The position numbers were made by a program, and so were the translations under genes. Below are positions 27,538 to 36,858 of a stretch of 64,000 nt of DNA, in pieces. The notes under the pieces were generated by a model. It did not search any database and had not been told where the DNA came from. It worked only from the letters and a program-made list of their open reading frames with translations. The DNA comes from Enemella dayhoffiae (GTDB taxonomy: Bacteria; Actinomycetota; Actinomycetes; Propionibacteriales; Propionibacteriaceae), in the NCBI RefSeq assembly GCF_002250625.1, contig NZ_NMVQ01000001.1:124001-188000 (forward strand), written 5' to 3'. The first letter of the stretch is position 1; the number at the start of each line of letters is the position of its first letter.

Positions 27538-28545
27538 TCAATTTCTCGTGTTGACTTTTTCATCGGGGTCGTTCCCACCCAACCACTTCATCGCCGCGGC
27601 ACGGCCTCGGCGTACGAGGTCTTCCTGGGCGTCGCGGCTGAGGGAGAAGTCGGTGGAGCGTACGTCACCGCTGTCGACGAAGATGGTCCGGGCGATGGTG
27701 TCGGGGTCGTCGATGTGCCGGGCGTCGATGCCGTTCATCATCGTGTCCACCAGCGCCATCCCGATCTCCAGCGCGTTGTTCACCGGCTCCACCGCCCGCA
27801 CCCCCTCACGCGCGGACAGGCGTACCCCGATCGTCGGCCACCTGGCCTGCGAACGCACCGGCTGGTCAAAGATGGTGATCGGATAGTTCGACAGGATGCC
27901 GCCATCGACCAGGCTCACCGTGCCTCGCGGCGTCCGGAACCTGGCCGGCTCGAAGAAGAACGGGATCGCCGCCGACGCCCGCACCGCCTGGGCCACCGAC
28001 AGCTCGTCCGGGTCCAGCCCATATCCCGCACAGTCCCACGGGAACAGCGTCATCCGCCGCCGGGACAGGTCGCTGGCGACCACCACCAGCGCATACTCCT
28101 GCTCCGGCGGCAACGCCGACCCCTGGTCCACCCGCCGCAGGTCACCGAACGTCTGCACCCCGAGATCCGACAGCACTCCCGACAACCAGTCGACCAGATA
28201 GTCGCCCTCATAGAGCCCACCCTCGAACGCCAGCGAGAACACGTCGGCCACCGAGTGCAGCGGACCCATTGCCCTCCCCACCGCACCCGAATCCCGGAAC
28301 CGCCGAAGGTCAAGCGTGGCAGCGATTTCGCGTACCGCGGCCGCCGACTCCCCAGCCAACTGCAGGGCCGCCACGAGCGCGGCAGTCAGCGCACCCGACG
28401 ACGTGCCCGCGATCCGCTCGAACCGATATCCACGCTCGGTCAGCACTTCCAGCACCCCGCCGAAGGCGACCCCGCGTACGCCGCCGCCCTCCATCACCAG
28501 GTCGGCACGATTCAGCGGCACCTGCCCGCTCCCGGTTTCAGTCAC
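27538..28545 (-). CDS. Patatin-like phospholipase
   Basis: Lipid acyl hydrolase of the patatin family, 335 residues. The oxyanion-hole motif EGGGVRGVAFGG, the nucleophile GTSSGAL and the DGGILSNYP dyad aspartate are all present and correctly ordered. No signal peptide is seen, so it acts inside the cell or is exported by another route. The GTG at 28545 gives the shortest sensible N-terminus before the glycine motif; no clear ribosome site is visible, and a start at 28578 is possible. It is divergent from the amidase gene. The substrate is unknown. Confidence 0.88.
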   Translation of the reverse strand: MTETGSGQVPLNRADLVMEGGGVRGVAFGGVLEVLTERGYRFERIAGTSSGALTAALVAALQLAGESAAAVREIAATLDLRRFRDSGAVGRAMGPLHSVADVFSLAFEGGLYEGDYLVDWLSGVLSDLGVQTFGDLRRVDQGSALPPEQEYALVVVASDLSRRRMTLFPWDCAGYGLDPDELSVAQAVRASAAIPFFFEPARFRTPRGTVSLVDGGILSNYPITIFDQPVRSQARWPTIGVRLSAREGVRAVEPVNNALEIGMALVDTMMNGIDARHIDDPDTIARTIFVDSGDVRSTDFSLSRDAQEDLVRRGRAAAMKWLGGNDPDEKVNTRN

Positions 28546-28604
28546 GGGTGACAACCTAACGGCAGCCCCTGTCAGCAATCGCGACCCCGCGCTACGGTCG
28601 AACC

Positions 28605-30023
28605 ATGGAGCTCTGCTTCCTGTCGGCCACCGAACTGGCCCGCGCCCTCGCCGCCCGGGAGCTGTCCGCCCGGGAGGTCACCGCCGCCCACCTGGAGCAG
28701 ATCGAACGGGTCAACCCCGCCGTCAACGCGGTGGTGACCCTGGTCGCCGAACGGGCACTGGACGCGGCGACACGCGCCGACGAGCATGCCGCCCACGCCG
28801 ACCAACTGCCACCACTGCACGGCATCCCGATGCTGCACAAGGACACCCACGACACCGCCGGCATCCGCACCACCAGTGGGTCGCCGCTGCTCGCCGACAA
28901 CGTGCCGGACACCGACGACCTGGTGATCGAACGGCTGCACGCTGCCGGCGCGATCACCCTCGGTAAGACCAACACCCCCGAGTTCGCCGCCGGCTCCCAC
29001 ACGTTCAACCCCGTGTTCGGCCTGACCCGCAATCCCTATGACACCAGCAGATCCGCGGGCGGCAGCTCCGGCGGCGCGGCGGTCGCTCTGGCCACCGGGA
29101 TGACCCCACTCGCCGACGGCAGCGACATGGGCGGATCGCTGCGCAACCCGGCCGCGTTCTGCAACGTGGTGGGCCTTCGTCCCAGCCCGGGGCGGGTTCC
29201 GCAGTGGCCGGACCCGTTCGCGCAATACACCTTGGCGACCGCCGGCCCGATGGCGCGCAGCGTGGACGACGTCGCGCTGCTGCTGTCGGTGCTGGCCGGA
29301 CCCGACCCGCGGGCCCCCGGATCGCTCACCGACCCGGGAGCGGCCTTCGCCACCGTCCCCGAACTCGACCCGAGCACCCTGCGGGTGGCCGTCGCCGCCG
29401 ACTTCGGGGGCACCCTGCCGGTCGACCCGCAGATCGTCTCCGCAGTGGAAGGGGCCGCGGAAACGCTGGCCGGGTTGGGCGCGCGGGTGGAGCAGACGAT
29501 GCCGGACCTGAGCGACGCCAACGACGTCTTCGGCGTACGCCGCGGGTGGCAGTTCGCCGCGAAACTGGGCCCGGTCGTCGACGCCGACCCCGACCAGGTG
29601 AAGCAGTCCATCCGCGACAACGTGGCCCTCGGACGCCGGCTGACCGTCGCCGACCTGACCCGCGCCGTGGAGCGCGGCGAGCAGCTCTATCAACGCGTGC
29701 GGGATTTCTTCGACAACCACGACGTGCTGCTGGTGCCGACCACCCAGGTGCTGCCGTTCGACGGTGCCGATGAATACCCCACCGAGATCAACGGCCGGCC
29801 GATGGACGGCTATCTGGAGTGGATGCGCTCCTGCAGCGACATCACCGCCACCGGCATGCCCGCGATCAGCGTTCCGGCCGGCTTCAGCAGCGAGGGCTGG
29901 CCGATCGGCGTACAACTGGTCGCCGGGCCACGGGCCGACCGCCAGCTCCTCGGCATCGCGAAACTGTTCGAACAGGCCACCGGGTATGCCCAGCGTCGAC
30001 CGCCGCTGCTGACCGCCGACTGA
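28605..30023 (+). CDS. Amidase signature family hydrolase
   Basis: Ser-Ser-Lys amidase of 472 residues acting on amide bonds. The catalytic lysine is K79 in MLHKDTHDTAG, followed by the Gly/Ser-rich signature SAGGSSGGAAVALATGMTPL and the nucleophile region DMGGSLRNPAAFCN. It has the normal amidase length and is not in a gatCAB context, so it is a general amidase, not the GatA subunit. The ATG at 28605 is chosen from the family N-terminus. It is convergent with the ybaK gene. Context does not identify the substrate. Confidence 0.92.
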   Translation: MELCFLSATELARALAARELSAREVTAAHLEQIERVNPAVNAVVTLVAERALDAATRADEHAAHADQLPPLHGIPMLHKDTHDTAGIRTTSGSPLLADNVPDTDDLVIERLHAAGAITLGKTNTPEFAAGSHTFNPVFGLTRNPYDTSRSAGGSSGGAAVALATGMTPLADGSDMGGSLRNPAAFCNVVGLRPSPGRVPQWPDPFAQYTLATAGPMARSVDDVALLLSVLAGPDPRAPGSLTDPGAAFATVPELDPSTLRVAVAADFGGTLPVDPQIVSAVEGAAETLAGLGARVEQTMPDLSDANDVFGVRRGWQFAAKLGPVVDADPDQVKQSIRDNVALGRRLTVADLTRAVERGEQLYQRVRDFFDNHDVLLVPTTQVLPFDGADEYPTEINGRPMDGYLEWMRSCSDITATGMPAISVPAGFSSEGWPIGVQLVAGPRADRQLLGIAKLFEQATGYAQRRPPLLTAD

Positions 30024-30032
30024 CCCGGCGCG

Positions 30033-30566
30033 TCAGCCCTGCGCAAGCTCCAGCACCTCCGCAGCGGGCAGCTTCGCCAGCTCGGCCCCGCGGATGGCGA
30101 GCTTCGACCCGCGTACGCCGCCGCCGATCACCACCCAACCCGCCTCGGCCACCCGCCGGTCCACCAGCACCGGCCAGTCCGCCGGCAACCCGACCGGGGT
30201 GATCCCGCCATATTCCATCCGGGTGAGGCTGGTCGCCGTTTCCATGCCGGCGAAGGAGATCTTGCGCACGTCGAGGTGCTTGCGCACGGTCTTGTTCACA
30301 TCGGCCCGGTCGGTGGCGAGCACCATGCACGCCGCCATCCGCGTCGTCTCACCGCGGCGTCCCTCGACCACCACGCAGTTGGCCGACTCGGCCAGCTCGA
30401 CCCCGTACGCCTCGCAGAACGCCGCGGTGTCGGCCAGCTCGGCGTCGATCGGCGCCACCAGGCACTCGACCCCGAGCGCGGCCAGGGCGTCGGCCGTGGG
30501 CGCGGCCACGAGCTCGGGGTGGTCGACCGCGGGCCGCCAGTCCAGGGTTCCGGGAGCTTCACTCAT
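30033..30566 (-). CDS. YbaK/aminoacyl-tRNA editing domain protein
   Basis: Trans-editing factor of the YbaK/ProX family, which deacylates mischarged tRNA. The 177-residue protein has the family arc of VVEGRRGETTRMAACMVLAT, the lysine-bearing DVRKISFAG, and the C-terminal GGITPVGLPADWPVLVD followed by VVIGGGVRGSKLAI. The ATG at 30566 gives the normal N-terminus; an extension to 30608 is unlikely. The tRNA substrate (Cys-tRNAPro or another) cannot be told. It is divergent from an MFS exporter gene. Confidence 0.9.
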   Translation of the reverse strand: MSEAPGTLDWRPAVDHPELVAAPTADALAALGVECLVAPIDAELADTAAFCEAYGVELAESANCVVVEGRRGETTRMAACMVLATDRADVNKTVRKHLDVRKISFAGMETATSLTRMEYGGITPVGLPADWPVLVDRRVAEAGWVVIGGGVRGSKLAIRGAELAKLPAAEVLELAQG

Positions 30567-30634
30567 CGGGCCAATGTAGCCCGCCCACCGAGCCGTGCCC
30601 GCCGGCACCCGCGCCGAGGCGTACGATCCTGCGA

Positions 30635-31912
30635 GTGCCCCCGACCAGAGCGCGCCTGCGATCGTTGTTCGCCGACACCCGTCCGCTGAGCGACGCCCGG
30701 TTCCGGCGGCTGTGGACGGCGAACATCATCACCGTGATCGGCGCCCAGCTCACCGTCGTCGCCGTGCCGGCCCAGATCTACGAGATCACTCAGAGCTCCG
30801 CCTACGTCGGCCTCACCGGCATCTTCGGGCTGGTCCCGTTGATCGTGTTCGGGCTCTGGGGCGGGGCGCTGGCCGACGCGTTCGACCGGCGCAAGCTGCT
30901 CATCCTCTCCACCGTCGGGTTGATCGTCACCAGCGGCCTGTTCGCCCTGATCACCGCCCTCGGCGTACGCAACGTGTGGCTGATCCTCACGGTGTTCGCA
31001 CTGCAGCAGGCGTTCTTCGGGATCAACCAACCCACCCGGGCGGCGATCCTGCCGAGGCTGCTGCCCGCCGACCAACTGCCGGCCGGCAACTCGCTGAACA
31101 TGACGGTGACGATGTTCGGCGCCATCGCCGGTCCGCTCGTCGGCGGGGCGCTGATCCCCGTGCTCGGGTACGCCTGGCTCTATCTGGTGGACACCCTCAC
31201 CCTCTTGGCGACGCTCCGCGCGGTGGTCCTGCTGCCCGCGATGCCGCCGGAGCACGTCGTCACCGCTCCCGGAATCCGCTCGGTGATCGACGGATTCGTC
31301 TATCTGGCTGGACATCCGGTGCTGCTGATGTCGTTCCTGGTCGACATCATCGCGATGGTGTTCGGGATGCCGCGCGCACTGTTTCCCGAGCTCGCCCACC
31401 TCAGCTTCGGCGGACCGCTCGGTGGCGGGCTCGCGTTCGCGCTGCTGTTCGCCGGCATCCCCACCGGCGCGGTGCTCGGCGGGGTGTTCTCCGGTTGGGT
31501 GTCACGGGTCGAACGCCAGGGACTCGCCGTGGTGGTCGCCATCGTGGTCTGGGGCGCGGCGATGGTCGGCTTCGGGCTGGCCTGCTGGCCGGCCGGCGGA
31601 CGCGCCCTGCCGTGGCTGATCGTCGCCTTCGTGATGCTGGTGATCGGCGGCGCCGCCGACATGTCCTCGGCCGCCTTCCGCACCACCATGCTGCAGGAGG
31701 CCGCCAGCGACGCGGTCCGCGGACGGCTGCAGGGGGTGTTCACCGTCGTCGTGGTCGGTGGACCGCGGATCGCCGACGTCGCGCACGGAGCCGCCGCCGC
31801 GCAGATCGGGGCAGTCGCGGCAACGATCGCCGGCGGAGTGCTGGTCATCGTCGGCACCCTGATCGCCGCCGCGGCCATCCCGGTTTTCGTCCGATATCGG
31901 GTGACCCGATAA
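30635..31912 (+). CDS. MFS transporter, EntS-like (MFS_3)
   Basis: A 425-residue major facilitator protein with 12 predicted helices, of the MFS_3 group that includes the enterobactin exporter EntS. Landmarks are LWTANIITVIGAQLTVVAVP in helix 1, GALADAFDRRKLL after helix 2, INQPTRAAILPRLLPADQLP and a cytoplasmic arginine loop. The GTG at 30635 is used; the ribosome site is weak. Substrate is unknown. It is followed 31 bases later by a hydrolase gene that may belong to the downstream catabolic region. Confidence 0.87.
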   Translation: MPPTRARLRSLFADTRPLSDARFRRLWTANIITVIGAQLTVVAVPAQIYEITQSSAYVGLTGIFGLVPLIVFGLWGGALADAFDRRKLLILSTVGLIVTSGLFALITALGVRNVWLILTVFALQQAFFGINQPTRAAILPRLLPADQLPAGNSLNMTVTMFGAIAGPLVGGALIPVLGYAWLYLVDTLTLLATLRAVVLLPAMPPEHVVTAPGIRSVIDGFVYLAGHPVLLMSFLVDIIAMVFGMPRALFPELAHLSFGGPLGGGLAFALLFAGIPTGAVLGGVFSGWVSRVERQGLAVVVAIVVWGAAMVGFGLACWPAGGRALPWLIVAFVMLVIGGAADMSSAAFRTTMLQEAASDAVRGRLQGVFTVVVVGGPRIADVAHGAAAAQIGAVAATIAGGVLVIVGTLIAAAAIPVFVRYRVTR

Positions 31913-31943
31913 CCTCCCGAGCAGCGCCGCCGAGAGGGATGCG

Positions 31944-32750
31944 ATGACCGAGCCGACCACCAGCGAGCACGTCGACCCCGACGACGAATACCTGCCGTCG
32001 CGCACCATCGCCCACAGCGGCCGCTACTACGAGCAATGGGTGCTCACCAGCGCCTCCGCTCGCCGCAACTATCCGCCGCGGGTGGAGCCCTATGACGACG
32101 GTGCCGACGAGGTGATGCACGTGTTCGAACCCAACCGATCGCGGGCGACCGTCATCTTCATCCACGGCGGCTATTGGGAGGAGTTGGCCAAGGAGGATTT
32201 CTCCTATCTGGCCCCGGAACTGCTCAAGGACAAGTGCCGAGTGGTGATCCCCGACTATTCCCTGGTGCCGACCGTGCGGCTGCCGCAGATCGTCGAACAG
32301 CTGCAGCGGTGCGTGGCGACCGTCGCCCGACGCTACGCCGAACCGCTCGTGGTGGCGGGGCACTCGGCCGGGGGCCATCTGGCGGCGATGCTGCACAGCA
32401 CCGACTGGAGCGAGGTCGGTGACGAGGCCCCGGAGATCGTGGCGGGGATCGGGTTGTCGGGGCTCTACGATCTCGATCCGCTACGGGAAACCTCGCTGCA
32501 GCAGAACCTGGCGTTGACCGATGAGGAGGTTGCAGACCTTTCTCCGGTACGCCGCGCGCCGACCACCTCCGCCCCGTTCCTCACCGTGGTGGGGGAACTC
32601 GAGACCGACGCGTTCCACGGTCAGAGCCGGGCGCTCGCCGACGCCTGGGGAGAGGTGGTGCTCGGGCCGAACTCCCGCCCCGGGCACAACCACTTCACCG
32701 TCTGCGACGAGCTGCCCCGCCACGTCGCCGAGGTCCTCAACCGGTGCTGA
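31944..32750 (+). CDS. Alpha/beta-hydrolase, kynurenine-formamidase-like
   Basis: A 268-residue serine hydrolase. FIHGGYWEEL carries the HGGYW oxyanion motif that marks the kynurenine formamidase group, and VVAGHSAGGHLAAML carries the nucleophile elbow; a late histidine in PGHNHFTVCDEL completes the triad. It would hydrolyse N-formylkynurenine or a related N-acyl/ester compound. It lies tail to tail, 13 bases away, with the monooxygenase-reductase of the aromatic cluster. A formamidase role is reasonable there, since kynurenine leads to anthranilate. The family is also known to act on other substrates, so this is only a likely assignment. Confidence 0.82.
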   Translation: MTEPTTSEHVDPDDEYLPSRTIAHSGRYYEQWVLTSASARRNYPPRVEPYDDGADEVMHVFEPNRSRATVIFIHGGYWEELAKEDFSYLAPELLKDKCRVVIPDYSLVPTVRLPQIVEQLQRCVATVARRYAEPLVVAGHSAGGHLAAMLHSTDWSEVGDEAPEIVAGIGLSGLYDLDPLRETSLQQNLALTDEEVADLSPVRRAPTTSAPFLTVVGELETDAFHGQSRALADAWGEVVLGPNSRPGHNHFTVCDELPRHVAEVLNRC

Positions 32751-32763
32751 CCCTACGACTCCC

Positions 32764-35136
32764 TCAGTTGGCCTTTCCGGGGGTCCAGCGCACGTGGGTG
32801 GGCAGCTCCCCGGTGTCCTTCTCCTGGATCAGCGCGAGCCTGGGGCGTACCGCGTCGGTGCGCGCACTCGGCGGCTTCCGCCGTCCGGCACGGTACTGAT
32901 TCGGCCACACCGCACCCGGACCGTCGTATTCCTGTTCGACCGCGGCGTGCAGGGTCCACTGCGGGTCATAGAGGTGCGTGCGGCCCAGCGCACACAGGTC
33001 GGCGCGACCGGCGAGCAGGATCGAGTTCACGTCGTCATAGGACGAGATGGCACCGACCGCGATCGCCGTCGCCCCGGCGGGAGCCGTCACCTCGTTGCGG
33101 ATCCGGTCGGCGAACGGGGTCTGATAGGAGCGCCCGAACGCCGGCCGCTCGTCGGAGGAGATCTGCCCCGACGACACGTCGATGCCGTCCGCGCCGTGCT
33201 CGACGAAGGCGCGCGAGATCTCCACCGCATCATCGACGACGTTGCCGCCCTCGATCCAGTCGGTGGCCGAGATCCTCACGGTGATGGGCTTTTCGGCCGG
33301 CCACGCCTCGCGTACCGCGTCGAACACCTCCAGCGGATAGCGCAACCGGTTCTCCAGCGAGCCGCCGAACTCATCGGTGCGCCGGTTGGAGATCGGCGAC
33401 AGGAACGACGACAGCAGATATCCGTGCGCACAGTGCAGTTCCAACAGGTCGAACCCGGCCTCGGCCGCGCGCTTCGCAGCGCCGACGAACTCACCCTTCA
33501 CCCAGTCCATGTCCTCGCGCGTCATCTCGCGTGGCACCTGGTTCTTCTGGCTGTACGGCAAAGCCGACGGTCCGACGACCTCCCAGTTGCCGTCAGGCAG
33601 CGGGTCGTCGATTCCCTCCCACATCAGCTTGGTCGACCCTTTGCGCCCCGAGTGACCGATCTGCACGCCGACCTTCGCCTGCGAGTGCTCGTGACAGAAG
33701 TCGACGATCCGTCGCCACGCCGCGGTCTGCTCGTCGGTGTAGAGACCGCCGCAGCCGGGGGTGATCCTGCCGTCCTCGGACACGCACACCATCTCGGTCA
33801 TCACCAGCCCGGCCCCGCCCATCGCCTTGCCGCCCAGGTGCACCAGGTGGAACTCTCCGGGCACCCCGTCGACGGCCGAATACATGTCCATCGGGGAGAC
33901 GATGACGCGGTTGGCCAGCTCGAGCTGCCCGATCCGGTGCGGTTGGAACATCGCGGGGACGACGTTGCGCGCGCCCACCTGCTTGGCGAACGCCTCGTCC
34001 ACCCGCTGGGCGAACTCGGGGTCGCGCACCTTGAGGTTGTCGTAGGTGATCCGCCGGGATCGGGTGAGCAGGTTGAAGCAGAACGGGATCACGTCCTGGT
34101 GCACGTATTGCCCCAGTTCCTCGAACCACTCCAGGGACGCCTGGGCGGCCCGCTGGGTCGACTCCACCACCGGTCGGCGTTCCAGCTCGTACGCCTTCAG
34201 CGCGGTCTCGATGGTGTCGTTCTCGTACAGACAGGCCGCCAACGCGAGCGAGTCCTCCATCGCCAGCTTGGTCCCCGAACCGATGGAGAAGTGGGCGGTG
34301 TGCGCGGCGTCACCCAGCAGCACCACGTTGTTGTGCACCCAGTTCTCGTTGCGCACGGTGCGGAAGGTGATCCAGCGGGAGTTGTTGGACAGGATCTGGT
34401 GCCCGCCCAGCTCCTCGGAGAAGATCTCGGCCAGCTTGGCGATCGACTCCTCGTCCGACTCGCCGGGCTTGTACTGCTTGTGCTCGTTGAGATCGAAGCC
34501 GGCGCGGCGCCACACGTCCTCGTGCATCTCCAGCAGGAAGGTGGACCCCTCGTCGGAATAGGGGTAGCCGTGGATCTGCATCACCCCCCACGGGGTTTCC
34601 TTGACGAAGAACTTGAACGCCTCGAACACCAGGTCGGTGCCCAACCACATGTACTTGCACTTGCGCCAGTCCTCGGTGGGACCGAAGCTGTCGGCGTACC
34701 GCGGTCGGATGATCGAGTTGATCCCGTCGCAGGCGACGACCAGGTCGTGGCTGGCGCTCAACTCCTCGACGTCGGGCGCCATCGTCTCGTAGTGCACCGT
34801 CACGTTGAGGTCCGCGCACCGCTTCTGCAGCATCTCCAGCAGTTCCTGGCGACTCATCGCCGCGAACCCCTGCCCGCCGACGGTGACCATCTCACCCTTG
34901 TAGTGGATGTCGATGTCGGTCCAACGGGCAAACCGGTCGGCCATCATCTGCGCGATCGCCTCATCGGCGTTGCCGATGCCGCCCAACGTCTCGTCGGAGA
35001 ACACCACCCCGAACCCGAACGTGTCGTCGGGTCGATTCCGTTCCCACACGGTGATGTCGTGGTCGGCGCTCAGCTGCTTCATCAGCGCCGCGAAGTAGAG
35101 CCCCCCGGGGCCGCCACCGATGATTGCGATCTTCAT
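32764..35136 (-). CDS. Two-domain 2-aminobenzoyl-CoA / salicylyl-CoA monooxygenase-oxidoreductase
   Basis: A 790-residue fusion flavoprotein. Residues ~1-380 form a class A flavin monooxygenase (IIGGGPGGLYFAALM FAD motif, LVVACDGINSIIR, and LLGDAAHTAHFSIGSGTKLA). Residues ~400-770 form an old-yellow-enzyme-type NADH:flavin oxidoreductase (PMDMYSAVDG, GGAGLVMTEM, LLELHCAHGYLLSSFLSP). This fused layout is known from 2-aminobenzoyl-CoA monooxygenase/reductase of the aerobic hybrid anthranilate pathway, and from salicylyl-CoA 5-hydroxylase relatives. It starts 7 bases after the stop of the adjacent aryl-CoA ligase gene, so ligase and hydroxylase are co-expressed. The sequence does not tell anthranilate from salicylate; the IorAB, RidA and isatin-hydrolase-like neighbours favour the nitrogen-bearing substrate. 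Confidence 0.87.
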   Translation of the reverse strand: MKIAIIGGGPGGLYFAALMKQLSADHDITVWERNRPDDTFGFGVVFSDETLGGIGNADEAIAQMMADRFARWTDIDIHYKGEMVTVGGQGFAAMSRQELLEMLQKRCADLNVTVHYETMAPDVEELSASHDLVVACDGINSIIRPRYADSFGPTEDWRKCKYMWLGTDLVFEAFKFFVKETPWGVMQIHGYPYSDEGSTFLLEMHEDVWRRAGFDLNEHKQYKPGESDEESIAKLAEIFSEELGGHQILSNNSRWITFRTVRNENWVHNNVVLLGDAAHTAHFSIGSGTKLAMEDSLALAACLYENDTIETALKAYELERRPVVESTQRAAQASLEWFEELGQYVHQDVIPFCFNLLTRSRRITYDNLKVRDPEFAQRVDEAFAKQVGARNVVPAMFQPHRIGQLELANRVIVSPMDMYSAVDGVPGEFHLVHLGGKAMGGAGLVMTEMVCVSEDGRITPGCGGLYTDEQTAAWRRIVDFCHEHSQAKVGVQIGHSGRKGSTKLMWEGIDDPLPDGNWEVVGPSALPYSQKNQVPREMTREDMDWVKGEFVGAAKRAAEAGFDLLELHCAHGYLLSSFLSPISNRRTDEFGGSLENRLRYPLEVFDAVREAWPAEKPITVRISATDWIEGGNVVDDAVEISRAFVEHGADGIDVSSGQISSDERPAFGRSYQTPFADRIRNEVTAPAGATAIAVGAISSYDDVNSILLAGRADLCALGRTHLYDPQWTLHAAVEQEYDGPGAVWPNQYRAGRRKPPSARTDAVRPRLALIQEKDTGELPTHVRWTPGKAN

Positions 35137-35143
35137 TGGGTCC

Positions 35144-36796
35144 TCACTTGTTCTTGTCGGTGTCGGCCTCAGCGGCGAGTCGTTCGCGCAGCTTGAAGTG
35201 CTGCAGCTTGCCGCTGGGGTTGCGCGGCAGGGCGCTTACGAAGCGCACGTCCCGCGGATACTTGTAGGGGGCGATCTGTTGCTTGACGAAGTCCTGGATC
35301 TCCTTGCGCTTCGCGTCATCGCCCACCACACCGTCACGCAGCACCACGAACGCGCACACCACCGAGCCGCGGTCCGGGTCGGGTCGACCGACCACCGCCG
35401 TCTCCGCCACGTCGGGATGCTGGTCGACCGCCATCTCCACCTCGGGGCCGCCGATGTTGTAGCCCGAGGAGATGATCATGTTGTCGGAACGAGCCGAATA
35501 CCAGAAGTAGCCGTCCTCATCCATCCGGAACGTGTCTCCGGTGAGATTCCACCCGTCCTGCACATAGTCGAGTTGCCTGTCGTCCTTGAGATAGCGGCAA
35601 CCGATCGGTCCGATCACCGCGAGCCGGCCCAGCTCGCCGACAGGAGCGTCAATGCCCTCGGCGTCGACGATCTTGGCGCGGAAGCCCGGCACCGGCTTCC
35701 CGGTGGCTCCCGGGCGGATGTCGTCGTCGGCGGCGGAGATGAAGATGTGCAGCAGCTCGGTGGCGCCGATCCCGTCGATCAGCTTGAGCCCGGTGCGTTC
35801 GTGCACCTCGTGCCACACGTCCTCGGGCAGATGCTCTCCGGCGGAGACGGCCCGGCGTACGCCCTTCAGCGCATCTTCCTTGTGTTCCTTGAGAATCTGC
35901 CGGTATGCCGTGGGCGCGGTGAACAGGCAGGTGACGCCGTGCTCGGCGACCAGGTCGGCCAGCTCGACCGGGGTGGCTCGCTCGGTGAGCAACGAAGCGG
36001 CCCCCACGCGCAGCGGGAACACCACCAGTGCCCCCAGCCCGAACGTGAACGCGAACGGCGCCGAACACGCGAACACGTCGTCTGCTCTCGGTTTCAGCAC
36101 GTGCTTGGCGAACGTGTCGGCATTGGCCAGGATGTCGCGGTGGAAGTGCATGGTGATCTTCGGCACGCCGGTCGACCCGGAGGTCGGACCGAACAGGGCG
36201 ATGTCGTCGGAAGCCGTGTCCACGTTGGTGAACTCTCCTGACTTCGCCTCGGCCAGGCGAACCAGGTCGTCACCCCGGTCTCCCCCGAAGGTGACCAGCC
36301 GCAGGTCATAGTCGGAAGCGACCACGGCGTCCCGCAGCGCGTCCACGAACCGGTGGTCGCTGATCGCCACCACCGGCCGGGTGACCCGGATCAGCGGCTC
36401 GATCTCGTGCGCGCGCAGCGCGAACATGGTGGTCACCACCACCCCGCCGGCCTTCAGCACCCCCAGCCAGCAGGCGACGGTCCACGGGTTGTTCGGGGAG
36501 CGCAGCATCACCCGATTTCCCGGCACCACACCGAAATCCTCGGTGAGCACCTGCGCCACCTGATTGGCTCGGCGCTGCAGATCGCCATAACTCCACCGCT
36601 CACCGTCGGGGGTGAGCAGCGCCAGCCGATCGGCTCCGTGCTCGGCCACGGCCCGGTCGATCAACTCGCCGGCGGCGTTCAGCCGCTCCGGATAGTTGAG
36701 CTCGGGCAGCGTGAACTCGAGCCGGGGCCAGCGCTCGTCGGGGGGCAGGCTGTCGCGCGGGCAGGTGTCCTGATGGGCCGTCGGGTGGAGCTCCAT
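35144..36796 (-). CDS. Benzoate/2-aminobenzoate-CoA ligase family enzyme
   Basis: Adenylate-forming ligase of 550 residues that activates an aromatic acid to its CoA thioester. Signatures: the P-loop GPTSGSTGVPKITMHFH, the DGIGATELLHIF motif, GWNLTGDTF, and the catalytic lysine in RNPSGKLQHFKL near the C-terminus. The ATG at 36796 follows AGAGGAAAGC; longer in-frame extension is unsupported. It is the middle gene of thioesterase-ligase-monooxygenase on the minus strand. Paired with the downstream two-domain monooxygenase it probably makes 2-aminobenzoyl-CoA or salicylyl-CoA. Confidence 0.9.
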   Translation of the reverse strand: MELHPTAHQDTCPRDSLPPDERWPRLEFTLPELNYPERLNAAGELIDRAVAEHGADRLALLTPDGERWSYGDLQRRANQVAQVLTEDFGVVPGNRVMLRSPNNPWTVACWLGVLKAGGVVVTTMFALRAHEIEPLIRVTRPVVAISDHRFVDALRDAVVASDYDLRLVTFGGDRGDDLVRLAEAKSGEFTNVDTASDDIALFGPTSGSTGVPKITMHFHRDILANADTFAKHVLKPRADDVFACSAPFAFTFGLGALVVFPLRVGAASLLTERATPVELADLVAEHGVTCLFTAPTAYRQILKEHKEDALKGVRRAVSAGEHLPEDVWHEVHERTGLKLIDGIGATELLHIFISAADDDIRPGATGKPVPGFRAKIVDAEGIDAPVGELGRLAVIGPIGCRYLKDDRQLDYVQDGWNLTGDTFRMDEDGYFWYSARSDNMIISSGYNIGGPEVEMAVDQHPDVAETAVVGRPDPDRGSVVCAFVVLRDGVVGDDAKRKEIQDFVKQQIAPYKYPRDVRFVSALPRNPSGKLQHFKLRERLAAEADTDKNK

Positions 36797-36858
36797 TGCT
36801 TTCCTCTCGGTGATCGGGCTGGCCGCGGCCGGGGTCTCCGCCGCGGCCTCCGGTCGGG

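Noticed and set aside
27306-27554. Plus-strand 82-codon open frame in the nuclease-patatin gap
   Set aside because: No ribosome site or protein-like pattern; the minus strand carries the coherent TAG-interrupted gene instead.
32521-35196. Very long open frame (about 890 codons) on the plus strand opposite the monooxygenase-reductase gene
   Set aside because: Arises from high GC and codon bias of the real minus-strand gene; the translation is Arg/His/Gly-rich with no recognisable domain, whereas the opposite strand has clear flavoprotein motifs.
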